Below are positions 8,461 through 16,307 of a stretch of 64,000 bases of DNA, piece by piece (position 1 is the first letter of the stretch; each line of letters begins with the position of its first letter). The stretch lies in NCBI GenBank assembly GCA_003221695.1, contig QHSX01000051.1:30843-94842 (forward strand), given 5' to 3'. The notes under the pieces were generated by a model that made no database searches, was not told the DNA's origin, and saw nothing but the letters and a program-made list of their open reading frames with translations. The translations under genes were made by a program, and so were the position numbers. This DNA comes from Candidatus Rokuibacteriota bacterium. Its GTDB lineage: Bacteria > Methylomirabilota > Methylomirabilia > Rokubacteriales > CSP1-6.

Positions 8461-9666
8461 TCACGCCTTCAGACGATCGGCGCGCACTTCCTTGGGCAGG
8501 CCGAGCACGCGTTCGCCGATGATGTTCTTCTGGATCTCGGAGGAGCCCGAGTAGATGGTTCCCGCGCGCGACCACAGGAACGCGGTCGCCCACGTGCCGG
8601 GCTCGCCCGAGGACGTGTCGATCTCCTCGAACTCCTCGCGCGCCGTCACGAGCTGGCCCCACGGCCCCAGGATCTCGAGCGCCAGCTCGTAGTAGCGCTT
8701 CTCGAACTCCGTGTACGAGAGCTTGGTGATCGACGACGCCGCGCCGGGGGACTCGCCGCGGTTCAGCGCGGAGAGCACGCGCAGCCCCGCGTAGCGCTGG
8801 ACCTCGAGCTCGGCGTAGATCTTTCCCAGCTTGGCGCGGACGCGTGGGTCCTCGATGAGCGGCCGGCCGTCGCGCCGGAGCTCCTTCGCGGCGCGCACGA
8901 GCTGGTTGAAGGCGATCGCGTAGCGCGTGACGCGCCCGAGGGAGTTCGAGCCGCGCTCGAAGCCGAGCGTGGTCTGCGCGATCTCCCACCCCTGGTTCAG
9001 GCGACCGATGAGATCGCGCCGGTCGGCGCGGGCGTTGGTCATGAAGACCTCGGAGAAGAGCGAGGAGCCGGTGATCTGCCTGAGCGGGCGGACCTCGACG
9101 CCCGGCTGGCGCATGTTGAGGAGGAGGCACGAGATGCCCTTGTGCTTGGGCGCCTTCGGGTCGGTGCGGGCGAGCAGGATTCCCCAGTCGGCGATGGGCC
9201 CGCTCGAGGTCCAGATCTTCTGGCCGTTGACGACGAAGTGGTCGCCCTGGTCCTCGGCGCGCGTCTTGAGGCTCGCGAGGTCCGAGCCGGCATTGGGCTC
9301 GGAGTAGAGCTGACACCAGATCTCCTCGGCCGTGAGCATCTTCTTCAAGTAGCGCTGCTTCTGCCAGTCGGTGCCGTGAACGATGATCGTCGGCCCGATG
9401 AACCCGATCCCGAGTCCGTTGATGGCGGGCGGCGCGTCGACACGCGCCATCTCGTCCTGGACGATCGCCTGCTGCATCGGCGAGGCTCCCCAGCCGCCCA
9501 ACTCGCGCGGCCACAGCATGCCGACGTAACCCGCCTCGTAGAGCTTCCGGTGCCACGCCTTGCGCTCGTCGAGCGTCTTGAGCTCGTGCGCGGGGACGTT
9601 GGCCCCGAGCCAGCGACGGACCTGGTTCCGGAACGCGAGGTCTTCGGGGGTGGGAGTCAGATCCAC
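8461..9666 (-). CDS. Acyl-CoA dehydrogenase, FadE-type large partner
   Basis: The 401-residue acyl-CoA dehydrogenase carries M-L-W-P-R-E-L-G-G-W-G, L-Y-S-E-P-N-A-G-S-D-L-A-S-L and a C-terminal I-Y-S-G-S-S-E-I-Q-K-N-I-I. The last has Ser where many relatives have the catalytic Glu of Y-E-G-T, as in heteromeric FadE subunits that depend on a partner. The frame is open to 9744, but the extra N-terminal segment is only translation of an intergenic repeat. The GTG at 9666 is chosen because AGAGGAGG lies 8 nt upstream of it. It is first in the five-gene operon running down to 4365. Confidence 0.87.
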   Translation of the reverse strand: MDLTPTPEDLAFRNQVRRWLGANVPAHELKTLDERKAWHRKLYEAGYVGMLWPRELGGWGASPMQQAIVQDEMARVDAPPAINGLGIGFIGPTIIVHGTDWQKQRYLKKMLTAEEIWCQLYSEPNAGSDLASLKTRAEDQGDHFVVNGQKIWTSSGPIADWGILLARTDPKAPKHKGISCLLLNMRQPGVEVRPLRQITGSSLFSEVFMTNARADRRDLIGRLNQGWEIAQTTLGFERGSNSLGRVTRYAIAFNQLVRAAKELRRDGRPLIEDPRVRAKLGKIYAELEVQRYAGLRVLSALNRGESPGAASSITKLSYTEFEKRYYELALEILGPWGQLVTAREEFEEIDTSSGEPGTWATAFLWSRAGTIYSGSSEIQKNIIGERVLGLPKEVRADRLKA

Positions 9667-9683
9667 CGGGCGGCCTCCTCTCT

Positions 9684-9724
9684 CACAGACTCGCCTCGCC
9701 TGCGGCTGCGGCTCGCACGGCCAC
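9684..9724 (-). repeat. Dispersed GC-rich intergenic repeat, single 41-bp copy
   Basis: Read on the minus strand, this copy begins GTGGCCGTGCGAGC and ends GAGGCGAGTCTGTG. Nearly identical copies are at 25030-25070 and 25075-25115, and expanded relatives at 12761-12960 and within 30848-30974. It lies immediately upstream of the ribosome-binding site of the acyl-CoA dehydrogenase gene starting at 9666. Confidence 0.8.
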
Positions 9725-9773
9725 GAGATGGACGTTTCTAGCACGCGCGCGCGGGTGAATCAACGGGAGCCGT

Positions 9774-10589
9774 TCACGCCGGCGGGGGCAGGTGGTAGAT
9801 CGCGGTATGTTGGACGTGGGCGACGGGACGGCGGCGGTCGCCGGCGACGATCACCAGGTCGAGCTCGACGAACTCGCGTCCCTTCTTTTCGAAGAGCGAG
9901 CGGACCCGGCCTCGCGTCGCGAGGGTCTCGCCGACGCGCGCGCCGCCCAGGTGACGCACCGCGCTCCCGACGTGGATCCACAGACCGAGCGTCACGTTAC
10001 GGTCGAGGGCGCGGTTGGCCTGGTCGAGGAAGAAGCCCGGATGGACGAAGCCGCGCGCGCCGCGATAGAGCCCGAGCGCGTCCCCGACCTTCTCGAGATA
10101 CTCGCCGGCGCGCGCATCGTCGTACGTGGCGACCGGAGTGCCGAGGGCGGCGAGGCCATCGAGGTGGGCGCGTGTCGCGGCGGGCCGCTCGGCGGGCACC
10201 GGCGCCGCCGGATAGAGCGCGAGGTTCACGGGTACCGGCGAGCCTGCCGGCACGGTCGCCGTCAGCGTGGCGCACTCGCCCGCCGCTGCCGTCGACGCGA
10301 CGAGCGTGGCGGTCACGCGCCGCGCGTCATGCCCCACGACCGCCCCGGTGACGGTGACCTCTTCGCCGTCGAGCACGGGCTCCACGAACCTGACGGCGGC
10401 CGTGCCGCGCTCGAGCCAGGCCGCGCCGAACGCCGCGACGAGGGGATGGGTCAGGTAGGCGTAGACGATCATGCCCGGCACGAGCCCGCCGCGGAACCCG
10501 TACCGGCGCGCCACGACGTCGTCGTGGATCTGGTTCTCCGAGTTCTCCGGAGTGTTCCGCGCCTTGACGCGGTACTCGGGCAGCCTCAC
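9774..10589 (-). CDS. Hot-dog fold (MaoC-like) protein
   Basis: The 271-residue protein appears to hold two hot-dog modules. The N-terminal one has N-Q-I-H-D-D-V-V-A-R-R-Y-G-F-R-G-G-L-V-P-G-M, matching the H...D..A...G...P hydration motif region of MaoC dehydratases. The C-terminal module has L-D-R-N-V-T-L-G-L-W-I-H-V-G-S. It may act on enoyl- or hydroxyacyl-CoA thioesters, in line with the acyl-CoA operon downstream. The GTG start at 10589 overlaps the stop of the GYD gene as GTGA, so the longer open frame upstream is not used. The exact reaction is uncertain, and a thioesterase cannot be excluded. Confidence 0.65.
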   Translation of the reverse strand: MRLPEYRVKARNTPENSENQIHDDVVARRYGFRGGLVPGMIVYAYLTHPLVAAFGAAWLERGTAAVRFVEPVLDGEEVTVTGAVVGHDARRVTATLVASTAAAGECATLTATVPAGSPVPVNLALYPAAPVPAERPAATRAHLDGLAALGTPVATYDDARAGEYLEKVGDALGLYRGARGFVHPGFFLDQANRALDRNVTLGLWIHVGSAVRHLGGARVGETLATRGRVRSLFEKKGREFVELDLVIVAGDRRRPVAHVQHTAIYHLPPPA

Positions 10590-10879
10590 GGAAGCGTCGA
10601 GATCAGCTTCCGGTACTCCGCCTCGGTGAACGCCTTCATCGTTGTCGTGCGGACGTTTCCACCCGCGGCGAGCATGAGGATGAACTTTGCGGCCGTCTCG
10701 TCGCTCGGGGCCTCCATGACCGTGACGATGTCGTGGGCGCCCATCGTCAGATAGAACTGCTTCACCTCGCCGCCCATGTCCTTCAGCGTCTTCTTGGCGG
10801 CGTCGAGGCGCTTGGGGCTGTCCTTGATGTTCCGGATCCCCTGATCGCTGTAGTTGACGAGGGAGATGTAGGTCGGCAT
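10586..10879 (-). CDS. GYD domain protein
   Basis: This 97-residue small alpha/beta protein begins M-P-T-Y-I-S-L-V-N-Y-S-D-Q-G and contains Y-L-T-M-G-A-H-D-I-V-T-V-M-E-A-P, the pattern of the GYD family, which is related in fold to dimeric ferredoxin-like barrels. Function is not established for the family. The start at 10879 is favoured over an upstream in-frame ATG because GGAGGT lies 6 nt before it. It is coupled by a 4-nt overlap to the hot-dog gene and is divergent from lemA, with about 50 nt between them. Confidence 0.85.
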   Translation of the reverse strand: MPTYISLVNYSDQGIRNIKDSPKRLDAAKKTLKDMGGEVKQFYLTMGAHDIVTVMEAPSDETAAKFILMLAAGGNVRTTTMKAFTEAEYRKLISTLP

Positions 10880-10921
10880 GGAGACCTCCTTCGTTCCGCG
10901 GTCGTGCCGGGTGGCCAAGTA

Positions 10922-10927
10922 TATAAT
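10922..10927 (+). promoter_or_regulatory. Candidate -10 element in lemA/GYD divergent region
   Basis: A perfect TATAAT lies at 10922-10927, in an AT-rich patch within an otherwise very GC-rich 50-nt gap. It is only 2 nt before the ATG used for lemA, so transcription would start inside the first codons and suit an ATG at 10939. On the other strand the same patch contains TATACT, which could serve the GYD gene. Neither direction is proven. Confidence 0.35.
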
Positions 10928-10929
10928 CA

Positions 10930-11535
10930 ATGCCCGTTATGACGCGTGGCCTCCTGATCGCCCTCGTGGCGGTCGTCATCTTCGTCGTCGGCGTCCTTGC
11001 CTGGGCGGTGTCCGTCAACAATCAGCTCGTCGTGGCCGAGCAGAACGTCAACGAGAAGTGGGCGCAGGTGCAGAACGTCTACCAGCGCCGCGCCGACCTC
11101 GTCCCGAACCTCGTCGAGACCGTGAAGGGCTTCGCGGCTCAAGAGCGGACGGTCCTGGAGGAGGTGACGCGGGCGCGCGCGAGCGCCAGCTCCATCCAGC
11201 TCACGCCCCAGGCCCTCACCGATCCCAAGGCGCTCGAGCGGTTCCAAGCCGCCCAGAACCAGCTGTCGGGCGCCCTGAGTCGTCTCCTGGTGACTGTCGA
11301 GCGCTACCCCGACCTCAAGTCGAACGCGAACTTCCTCGCGCTCCAGACCCAGCTCGAGGGCACGGAGAACCGCATCACCGTGGAGCGGCGACGCTTCAAC
11401 GAGGCGGTGCGCGACTACAACACACGCCTGCGCCTGTTCCCCGGCTCTGTGGTCGCGTCCAGGGCAGGCTACCAGCCCAAGGCCTTCTTCGAGGCCACGG
11501 GGGACGCAGCCACCGCGCCCAAGGTGAAGTTCTAG
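10930..11535 (+). CDS. lemA: LemA family membrane protein
   Basis: The 201-residue protein has one N-terminal transmembrane helix (about residues 7-28) followed by the diagnostic LemA sequence: Y-Q-R-R-A-D-L-V-P-N-L-V-E-T-V-K-G, Y-P-D-L-K-S-N-A-N-F and T-E-N-R-I-T-V-E-R-R-R-F-N-E-A-V, then F-P. LemA proteins are coiled-coil envelope proteins of unclear function, usually encoded next to TPM-domain proteins, exactly as here. The next TPM gene starts 1 nt after its stop. An alternative ATG at 10939 would remove three residues and place the helix nearer the N-terminus. Confidence 0.93.
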   Translation: MPVMTRGLLIALVAVVIFVVGVLAWAVSVNNQLVVAEQNVNEKWAQVQNVYQRRADLVPNLVETVKGFAAQERTVLEEVTRARASASSIQLTPQALTDPKALERFQAAQNQLSGALSRLLVTVERYPDLKSNANFLALQTQLEGTENRITVERRRFNEAVRDYNTRLRLFPGSVVASRAGYQPKAFFEATGDAATAPKVKF

Positions 11536-11536
11536 C

Positions 11537-12283
11537 CTGCTTCTTCCGGCACTCGTCGCCGTCGCCCTCGTCCTGCCCCCCGCTCCCGGCGCTCGCGTCA
11601 ACGACTATGCGGGGGTCCTGGCGGTCGGCGAGCGTGGGCGGCTCGAGGCGAAGCTCGCCCACTACGAGCGCGCCACGGGTGCCCAGATGGCGATCGCGAT
11701 CTTCCGCTCGCTCGAGGGCGAGAGCGTCGAGGATGTCGCCAACCGGCTCTTCCAGCAGTGGCGGCTCGGCAAGACGGGGCTCGACAACGGCGTCCTCCTC
11801 GTGGTCTTCGTCCAGGATCGGAAGCTGCGCTTCGAGATCGGTTACGGGCTCGAGGCGGTCGTGCCCGACGCAGCGGCCGGCCAGATCATCCGCCAGATCA
11901 TCGCGCCGAGCTTCAGAGACCGGCGCTACGCCGCCGGGCTCGAGGCCGCGGCGGACGCAGTCTACGCGCGAATCGCGTCGGGCGGGTCGGCGCCGGGTGA
12001 GCCACGGCGTCGGGTCGAGGGCGCTCGGCGTGGGCAAGGCGAGAGCGAACAGGCCGCCGATCTCTACGCGCTCCTCTTCCTCGGGCTCGCGGCGCTCACG
12101 ATCGGCGGGATCGCCCTCCAGGCCGCGCGTCAGCGTGGCAGCTACTCCGCCGGGCGCGGCGGCCGGTGGTACTCTTCGGGTCCGGTCTTTTGGGGCGGCG
12201 GGGGCGGCTGGGACGGGGGCGGCGGCGGTTTCTCGGGTGGTGGGGGCGAGTCGGGTGGCGGTGGCGCAAGCGGGGGCTGGTAG
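11537..12283 (+). CDS. TPM-domain membrane protein (YgcG-like), probable CTG start
   Basis: The 248-residue protein has a hydrophobic signal (L-L-L-P-A-L-V-A-V-A-L-V-L), then V-N-D-Y-A-G-V-L opening the TPM domain (about residues 22-150, with L-D-N-G-V-L-L-V-V and E-I-G-Y-G-L-E-A-V-V-P-D). A transmembrane helix follows near 175-195, and the tail is glycine-rich, W-D-G-G-G-G-G-F-S-G-G-G. The only ATG in frame (11687) would delete the signal and part of the domain. In-frame TGA at 11525 limits the start, leaving CTG at 11537 with AAGGTGA 9 nt upstream as the best candidate. TPM proteins are envelope proteins; phosphatase activity is reported for some. Confidence 0.78.
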   Translation: MLLPALVAVALVLPPAPGARVNDYAGVLAVGERGRLEAKLAHYERATGAQMAIAIFRSLEGESVEDVANRLFQQWRLGKTGLDNGVLLVVFVQDRKLRFEIGYGLEAVVPDAAAGQIIRQIIAPSFRDRRYAAGLEAAADAVYARIASGGSAPGEPRRRVEGARRGQGESEQAADLYALLFLGLAALTIGGIALQAARQRGSYSAGRGGRWYSSGPVFWGGGGGWDGGGGGFSGGGGESGGGGASGGW

Positions 12284-12287
12284 GGCC

Positions 12288-12758
12288 ATGGCAAAGCGCC
12301 CCAGGTGGACGCGGCGGTTCCTCGGCGAGCCGGACTTCGACGCGATCAGCGACGCGATCAAGGCCGCCGAGACGCGGACATCGGCCGAGATCCGGGTGCA
12401 TCTGGAGCGCCGGCTGCCGCGCCGCTTCTTTGGCAAGCCCGTGGACGCCCTCGCGCGGGCGCGGACGCTCTTCACGAAGCTCGGCATGCACGAGACGGCC
12501 GAGCGGCACGGCGTGCTCCTCTACCTCGCCATCGACGATCGGAAGCTCGCCGTCGTGGGCGACGTGGGAATCCACGGGCGCGTCGGTGACCGCCACTGGC
12601 ACCGCGTGCGCGACGGGATGATCGAGCGGCTCCGCGCGGGGGCGCCACGGGAGGCGCTCATCGGCGGGATCGAGGAGATCGGGCGGGCGCTCGCCACGCA
12701 TTATCCGCGCCGGCCGGGCGACTCGAACGAGCTTGGCGACGAGGTGAGCGTGTCGTGA
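12288..12758 (+). CDS. TPM-domain protein, second copy
   Basis: This 156-residue protein has W-T-R-R-F-L-G-E-P-D-F-D-A-I-S-D-A-I-K-A-A-E-T-R-T-S-A-E-I-R-V-H-L-E, then H-G-V-L-L-Y-L-A-I-D-D-R-K-L-A-V-V-G-D and a D-G-M-I-E-R-L segment. That is the cytoplasmic-type TPM domain that commonly follows LemA and a membrane TPM protein. There is no signal peptide or transmembrane helix. It starts 5 nt after the previous gene, so lemA and the two TPM genes form one operon. The role is unknown but probably envelope-related. The stop is followed 2 nt later by a triple tandem repeat. Confidence 0.8.
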   Translation: MAKRPRWTRRFLGEPDFDAISDAIKAAETRTSAEIRVHLERRLPRRFFGKPVDALARARTLFTKLGMHETAERHGVLLYLAIDDRKLAVVGDVGIHGRVGDRHWHRVRDGMIERLRAGAPREALIGGIEEIGRALATHYPRRPGDSNELGDEVSVS

Positions 12759-12760
12759 GG

Positions 12761-12960
12761 GTGGTCGTGCGAGCTGAGCGGCGGCCGCGGAGGCGCGGCG
12801 AGGCGCGCCGCGAGGCGAGTCTGTGACGTGGTCGTGCGAGCTGAGCGGCGGCCGCGGAGGCGCGGCGAGGCGCGCCGCGAGGCGAGTCTGTGACGTGGTC
12901 GTGCGAGCTGAGCAGCGGCCGTGGAGGCTCGGCGAGACGCGCCGCGAGGCGAGTCTGTGA
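12761..12960 (+). repeat. Three tandem 67-bp units of the intergenic repeat family
   Basis: Units are 12761-12827, 12828-12894 and 12895-12960. The first two are essentially identical and the third has several substitutions. Each begins GTGGTCGTGCGAGC and ends GAGGCGAGTCTGTGA, with a variable GC-rich middle longer than in the 41-bp copies at 9684 and 25030. There are no unique spacers, so it is not CRISPR. The array fills the gap between the TPM operon and the next gene, ending 17 nt before its ATG. Confidence 0.85.
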
Positions 12961-12977
12961 AGTTGTATGCTCGGGCC

Positions 12978-13313
12978 ATGCGCCGTGCGATCGTCGGACT
13001 GCTCGTCCTGCTGGCGCTCCTCGTGGTGGCCGACGCCCAGATGGCACCCGCGCTGGGCCAGATGCCGCTCGAGATCAGGAAACCGGAGAGCCCGCCCGAG
13101 TCCAAGCTCGGGCGCCCGGTCGTCTCACCGGCGCCTCAGTCGGAGGACGCCGTCCGTGAAGCCGAGCGCGGCGTCGCCGACCTCGAGCGCTCTGCACGCG
13201 ACCGCAGGGCGCTCCGCGAGCAGACTCCGCAGTTCCCGCGACGTCCGGACCTCGGGTACGACGTCCAGAGCTCCATTCAGCAGAGGAACCTCAGGCGGGC
13301 GCTCCCGCGCTGA
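12978..13313 (+). CDS. Small secreted protein, unknown function
   Basis: The 111-residue protein starts M-R-R-A-I-V-G-L-L-V-L-L-A-L-L-V-V-A-D-A-Q, a signal peptide with cleavage likely after A-D-A. The mature part is short, rich in Pro, Arg and Glu (S-P-P-E-S-K-L-G-R-P, then a charged helix A-V-R-E-A-E-R-G-V-A-D-L-E-R-S). No family is recognised. The ATG at 12978 is preferred to the more upstream in-frame start, which would lie inside the tandem repeat. The last 23 nt overlap the convergent aminotransferase gene. Confidence 0.55.
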   Translation: MRRAIVGLLVLLALLVVADAQMAPALGQMPLEIRKPESPPESKLGRPVVSPAPQSEDAVREAERGVADLERSARDRRALREQTPQFPRRPDLGYDVQSSIQQRNLRRALPR

Positions 13314-14478
13314 TCGGCTGACCCAGCAGGAACTCCTGGGCGGCGGCCAAGCCGGCGCCGAGCCGCACGGGCACGCCGAAGTCCTTCAGCGCCATCTCGA
13401 CTCCCGCGAGCCCGCCGAGCAGGTCGAGGTCGTTGAGGCTCCCGAGATGGCCGATGCGGAACACCTTGCCACGGACCGCGCCCAGCCCGACGCCGAGGGA
13501 CAGGTCGAGCCGTCGATGGGCGTGGCGGACGAACTCGTCGGAGTCGAAGCCCGGTGGCATCACGACCGCGGTGAGCGTGTGCGAGTATTCGGCGGGATTC
13601 CGGCAGAGGATCGCGAGCCCGAGCGCGCGCACCGCGCGCCGGCACGCCTCGGCGAGCCGCGCGTGGCGGGCGAAGACGTTGTGTAGCCCCTCTTCGTCGA
13701 GCATCCGGAGCGCCTCCTCGAGACCGAAGAGGAGCAGCGTCGCGGGGGTGTAGGGGAATTCGCCGCGACGGTTCCGCTCGAGGACGGGACGCCAGTCCCA
13801 GTACGCGCGCGGGCAGCGCGCCTTGTCGCTCGCCCCGAGGGCCTTTTCGCTGATCGCGAGGATCGCCATCCCCGGCGGCAGCATGAGCCCCTTCTGGGGT
13901 CCGGTGAGCGCGACGTCCACTCCCCAGTCGTCGAACCGAAAGTCGATCGACGCCAGCGACGACACGGTGTCTACGAGGAGGAGCGCCGGGTGCTGGGCGC
14001 GGTCGAGCGCGGTGCGCAGCGCGGCGACGTTCGAGGTGACGCCGGTGGAGGTCTCGTTGTGGACGACGAGCAGGGCTTTGAGCTGGTGAGCCGCGTCCGC
14101 GCGGAGCCGCCGCTCGAGCTCGTCCGCGGGCGCTCCGTCGCCGTAGGGGACCTCGACGCGCTCGCACTCGACGCCGTACGCCTCGGCCGTCCGCGCGAAG
14201 CCCGTCGAGAAGTGACCGTTCACGCACGCGAGCACGCGGTCGCCGGGCGACAGCGTGTTCACGATCGCCGCCTCCCACGCGCCGGTGCCCGAGCCCGGGT
14301 AGAGGACGATGTGGCCCGTCCGCGTCTGGAAGACTCGCTTGAGCCCGTCGAGGCAGGCCCCGACGAGCGCCGCGAACCTGGGGCCGCGGTGGTCGATGAT
14401 CGGCTGCGACATGGCCCGCACGATCCGCTCGGGCACCAGGGTCGGGCCCGGGATCTGCAGAAAGGGCCGTCCCGGCAT
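13291..14478 (-). CDS. Class V aminotransferase (serine/alanine-glyoxylate type)
   Basis: This 395-residue PLP enzyme of the alanine-/serine-glyoxylate aminotransferase family has I-P-G-P-T near the N-terminus, Y-P-G-S-G-T-G-A-W-E-A binding the cofactor phosphate, V-H-N-E-T-S-T-G-V, V-D-T-V-S-S-L-A with the PLP-pyridine Asp, and T-G-P-Q-K-G-L with the Schiff-base Lys. It would move an amino group from serine or alanine to glyoxylate. It is divergent from a D-threonine-aldolase-like gene whose product (glycine plus aldehyde) is metabolically adjacent. A perfect 14-bp palindrome sits between the two starts. Confidence 0.88.
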   Translation of the reverse strand: MPGRPFLQIPGPTLVPERIVRAMSQPIIDHRGPRFAALVGACLDGLKRVFQTRTGHIVLYPGSGTGAWEAAIVNTLSPGDRVLACVNGHFSTGFARTAEAYGVECERVEVPYGDGAPADELERRLRADAAHQLKALLVVHNETSTGVTSNVAALRTALDRAQHPALLLVDTVSSLASIDFRFDDWGVDVALTGPQKGLMLPPGMAILAISEKALGASDKARCPRAYWDWRPVLERNRRGEFPYTPATLLLFGLEEALRMLDEEGLHNVFARHARLAEACRRAVRALGLAILCRNPAEYSHTLTAVVMPPGFDSDEFVRHAHRRLDLSLGVGLGAVRGKVFRIGHLGSLNDLDLLGGLAGVEMALKDFGVPVRLGAGLAAAQEFLLGQPISAGAPA

Positions 14479-14486
14479 GGCCCGAG

Positions 14487-14500
14487 TCTAGCATGCTAGA
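14487..14500. promoter_or_regulatory. 14-bp perfect palindrome between divergent PLP-enzyme genes
   Basis: TCTAGCATGCTAGA is a perfect inverted repeat in the 32-nt gap between the starts at 14478 (minus) and 14511 (plus). It is AT-richer than its surroundings and placed where it could act as an operator, or a promoter core, for both genes. No regulator gene is adjacent. Confidence 0.45.
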
Positions 14501-14510
14501 GTGACCATTC

Positions 14511-15611
14511 ATGACGCGTGACGACATCCCGACGCCGGCCCTGCTGCTCGATCTCGACCGTTTCGAGCGAAACCTCCGCCGGATGGCGGAACACGTCGTG
14601 CGCCACGGCAAACACCTCCGCCCCCACGCGAAGACCCACAAGTGTCCCGAGATCGCGCGCCGCCAGATCGCTTCGGGCGCACGCGGCGTGGCGTGCGCGA
14701 AGGTCGGCGAGGCAGAGGTGCTGGCGCGCGCCGGGATCCGCGGCCTCCTGATCACGACCGAGATCGTGGTGCCGGCGGCCATCCGCCGCCTCATGCACCT
14801 GGTCTCCGAGGCGCCGGACACGCTGATCGTCGTGGACCACCCTGACAACGTCGCCGCCCTCGGACGCGAGGCCGCGGCGGACGGCGTCGTCGTCGACGTG
14901 CTCGTGGACGTGGACGTGGGGAACCGCCGGACGGGTGTGGCGCCGGGCGAGCCCGCCCTCGCGCTGGCCCGGGCGGTGGCCGCGCAACGCGCGCTCCGGC
15001 TCCGTGGGCTCCAGGGCTACGCGGGGCACTGCGCCCACGTCGTCGGCTGGAAGGCGCGTCGCGAGGCGTCGCTCGACGCGCTCCGGCCCCTCATGGAGAC
15101 GCGCGCGCTCCTCGAGCGCCACGGCCTGCCCGTCGAGATCGTCGCGGGGGGCTCGACGGGCACGTGGGACATTGACGTCGAGCAGCCGGGGCTCACCGAG
15201 CTCCAGGCGGGCTCGTACTGCGTGATGGACCTCGACTATCGCCGGATCGGCGGACGCGGCGGCGAGCTCCTCACCGACTTCGAGATGGCGCTCACCGTAG
15301 TGGCGACCGTCGTCAGCGTGCCGACGCGCGACCGCGCGATGGTGGACGCCGGCCTCAAGGCGTTCTCGACCGACAAGCCGTTCCCGCCCGAGCCCGTCGA
15401 GCGTGCCGGGTTCACGTACGCCTTCGCCGGCGACGAGCACGGCAGGCTCACGCTCATCGACCCCGCGCGCGCCCCGCGTCTGGGCGAGCGCATCGAGTTC
15501 TTCCCGCCACACTGCGATCCGACGATCAATCTCTACGACCGCATCTACGTCGTCCGCGGCTCGACGGTCGAGGCGGTCTGGGAGGTCGCGGCGCGCGGGC
15601 GGTCGGACTAG
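14511..15611 (+). CDS. D-threonine aldolase / D-serine deaminase-like PLP enzyme
   Basis: This 366-residue fold-type III PLP enzyme (alanine racemase-like barrel) has T-P-A-L-L-L-D-L-D near the start and R-P-H-A-K-T-H-K, in which the Lys of H-A-K forms the Schiff base. The C-terminal P-P-H-C-D-P-T supplies the His and Asp that hold the activating metal in D-threonine aldolase and DSD1-type D-serine dehydratase. It would cleave D-beta-hydroxy amino acids to glycine plus aldehyde, or deaminate D-serine. The start follows A-T-G at 14511, and the stop overlaps the convergent HAD gene by 4 nt. Confidence 0.85.
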   Translation: MTRDDIPTPALLLDLDRFERNLRRMAEHVVRHGKHLRPHAKTHKCPEIARRQIASGARGVACAKVGEAEVLARAGIRGLLITTEIVVPAAIRRLMHLVSEAPDTLIVVDHPDNVAALGREAAADGVVVDVLVDVDVGNRRTGVAPGEPALALARAVAAQRALRLRGLQGYAGHCAHVVGWKARREASLDALRPLMETRALLERHGLPVEIVAGGSTGTWDIDVEQPGLTELQAGSYCVMDLDYRRIGGRGGELLTDFEMALTVVATVVSVPTRDRAMVDAGLKAFSTDKPFPPEPVERAGFTYAFAGDEHGRLTLIDPARAPRLGERIEFFPPHCDPTINLYDRIYVVRGSTVEAVWEVAARGRSD

Positions 15612-16273
15612 GGGAGGATCGAGAGGAGCTCGGGGAGCGCGTCCAGCCTGAAGTCTGCCTCGGAGAAGTCCTCGTGGCGCGTGGCCCCACAGGGAATCGC
15701 CGCGCACGCCATGCGTGCGGCCGTCGCCGCGAGAAGCCCGTTCCGCGAGTCCTCGACGACCAGGCAGGCGCGCGGCGGCAGGCCGAGCCTCCGCGCGGTC
15801 TCGACGAAGACGTCGGGCGCCGGCTTGCCGCGCCCCACGTCGAGACCCGAGACGAGGGCCTCGAACAACGACGCGATGCCGAGCGCCTCCACGGTCGCGC
15901 GGATGACGACCGGCGCCGAGGACGACGCGACCGCGAGCCGGTAGCCCCGACCGTGGAGCGCGCGCGGGACGTCGGGAACGCCGGGCATGGGCACCGTGCC
16001 CTTTCGCGTGAACTCCACGAGAAGCTCCGTCCGCCGGCGGGTGAGCTCGAGCGGTTCCGGGGCGAGGCCGTAACGGGCCCGGAGGATCCCGAAGACCTCG
16101 GGATCGGTAAAGCCGAAGAACTCCGCGTTCTCGCGATCGGTGTAGGCGACGCCGTACGGTGTGAGCACCCGGCGCATCGCGTCCAGGTGCATCGGCTCGG
16201 AGTCCACGAGGACACCGTCCATGTCGAAGATGACCGCTGTGAACCGCCGCGGGGGTGGCGGTAGGGTCGTCAC
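15608..16273 (-). CDS. HAD-superfamily phosphatase, beta-phosphoglucomutase-like
   Basis: The 221-residue HAD hydrolase has motif I D-M-D-G-V-L-V-D-S-E-P (nucleophile and acid/base Asp), motif II A-S-S-S-A, motif III Lys in G-R-G-K-P-A-P-D and motif IV V-E-D-S-R-N-G. The cap begins after S-E-P-M-H. This subgroup includes beta-phosphoglucomutases and sugar-phosphate or phosphoglycolate phosphatases; the substrate cannot be chosen from sequence. It lies 34 nt downstream of the tRNA-dihydrouridine synthase gene in the same direction and may be co-transcribed with it. Confidence 0.85.
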   Translation of the reverse strand: MTTLPPPPRRFTAVIFDMDGVLVDSEPMHLDAMRRVLTPYGVAYTDRENAEFFGFTDPEVFGILRARYGLAPEPLELTRRRTELLVEFTRKGTVPMPGVPDVPRALHGRGYRLAVASSSAPVVIRATVEALGIASLFEALVSGLDVGRGKPAPDVFVETARRLGLPPRACLVVEDSRNGLLAATAARMACAAIPCGATRHEDFSEADFRLDALPELLSILP

Positions 16274-16307
16274 GCGGCGGGGCGGGGGACGATCAGGGCG
16301 CGCCGGG

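Noticed and set aside
10878..12758. A 626-codon frame covering lemA and both TPM genes
   Set aside because: Only its last part (12288-12758) is a real gene. The rest overlaps lemA and the first TPM gene out of frame.
12761..12960. Possible CRISPR array
   Set aside because: The three units are contiguous 67-bp repeats with no unique spacers, and no cas genes are nearby.
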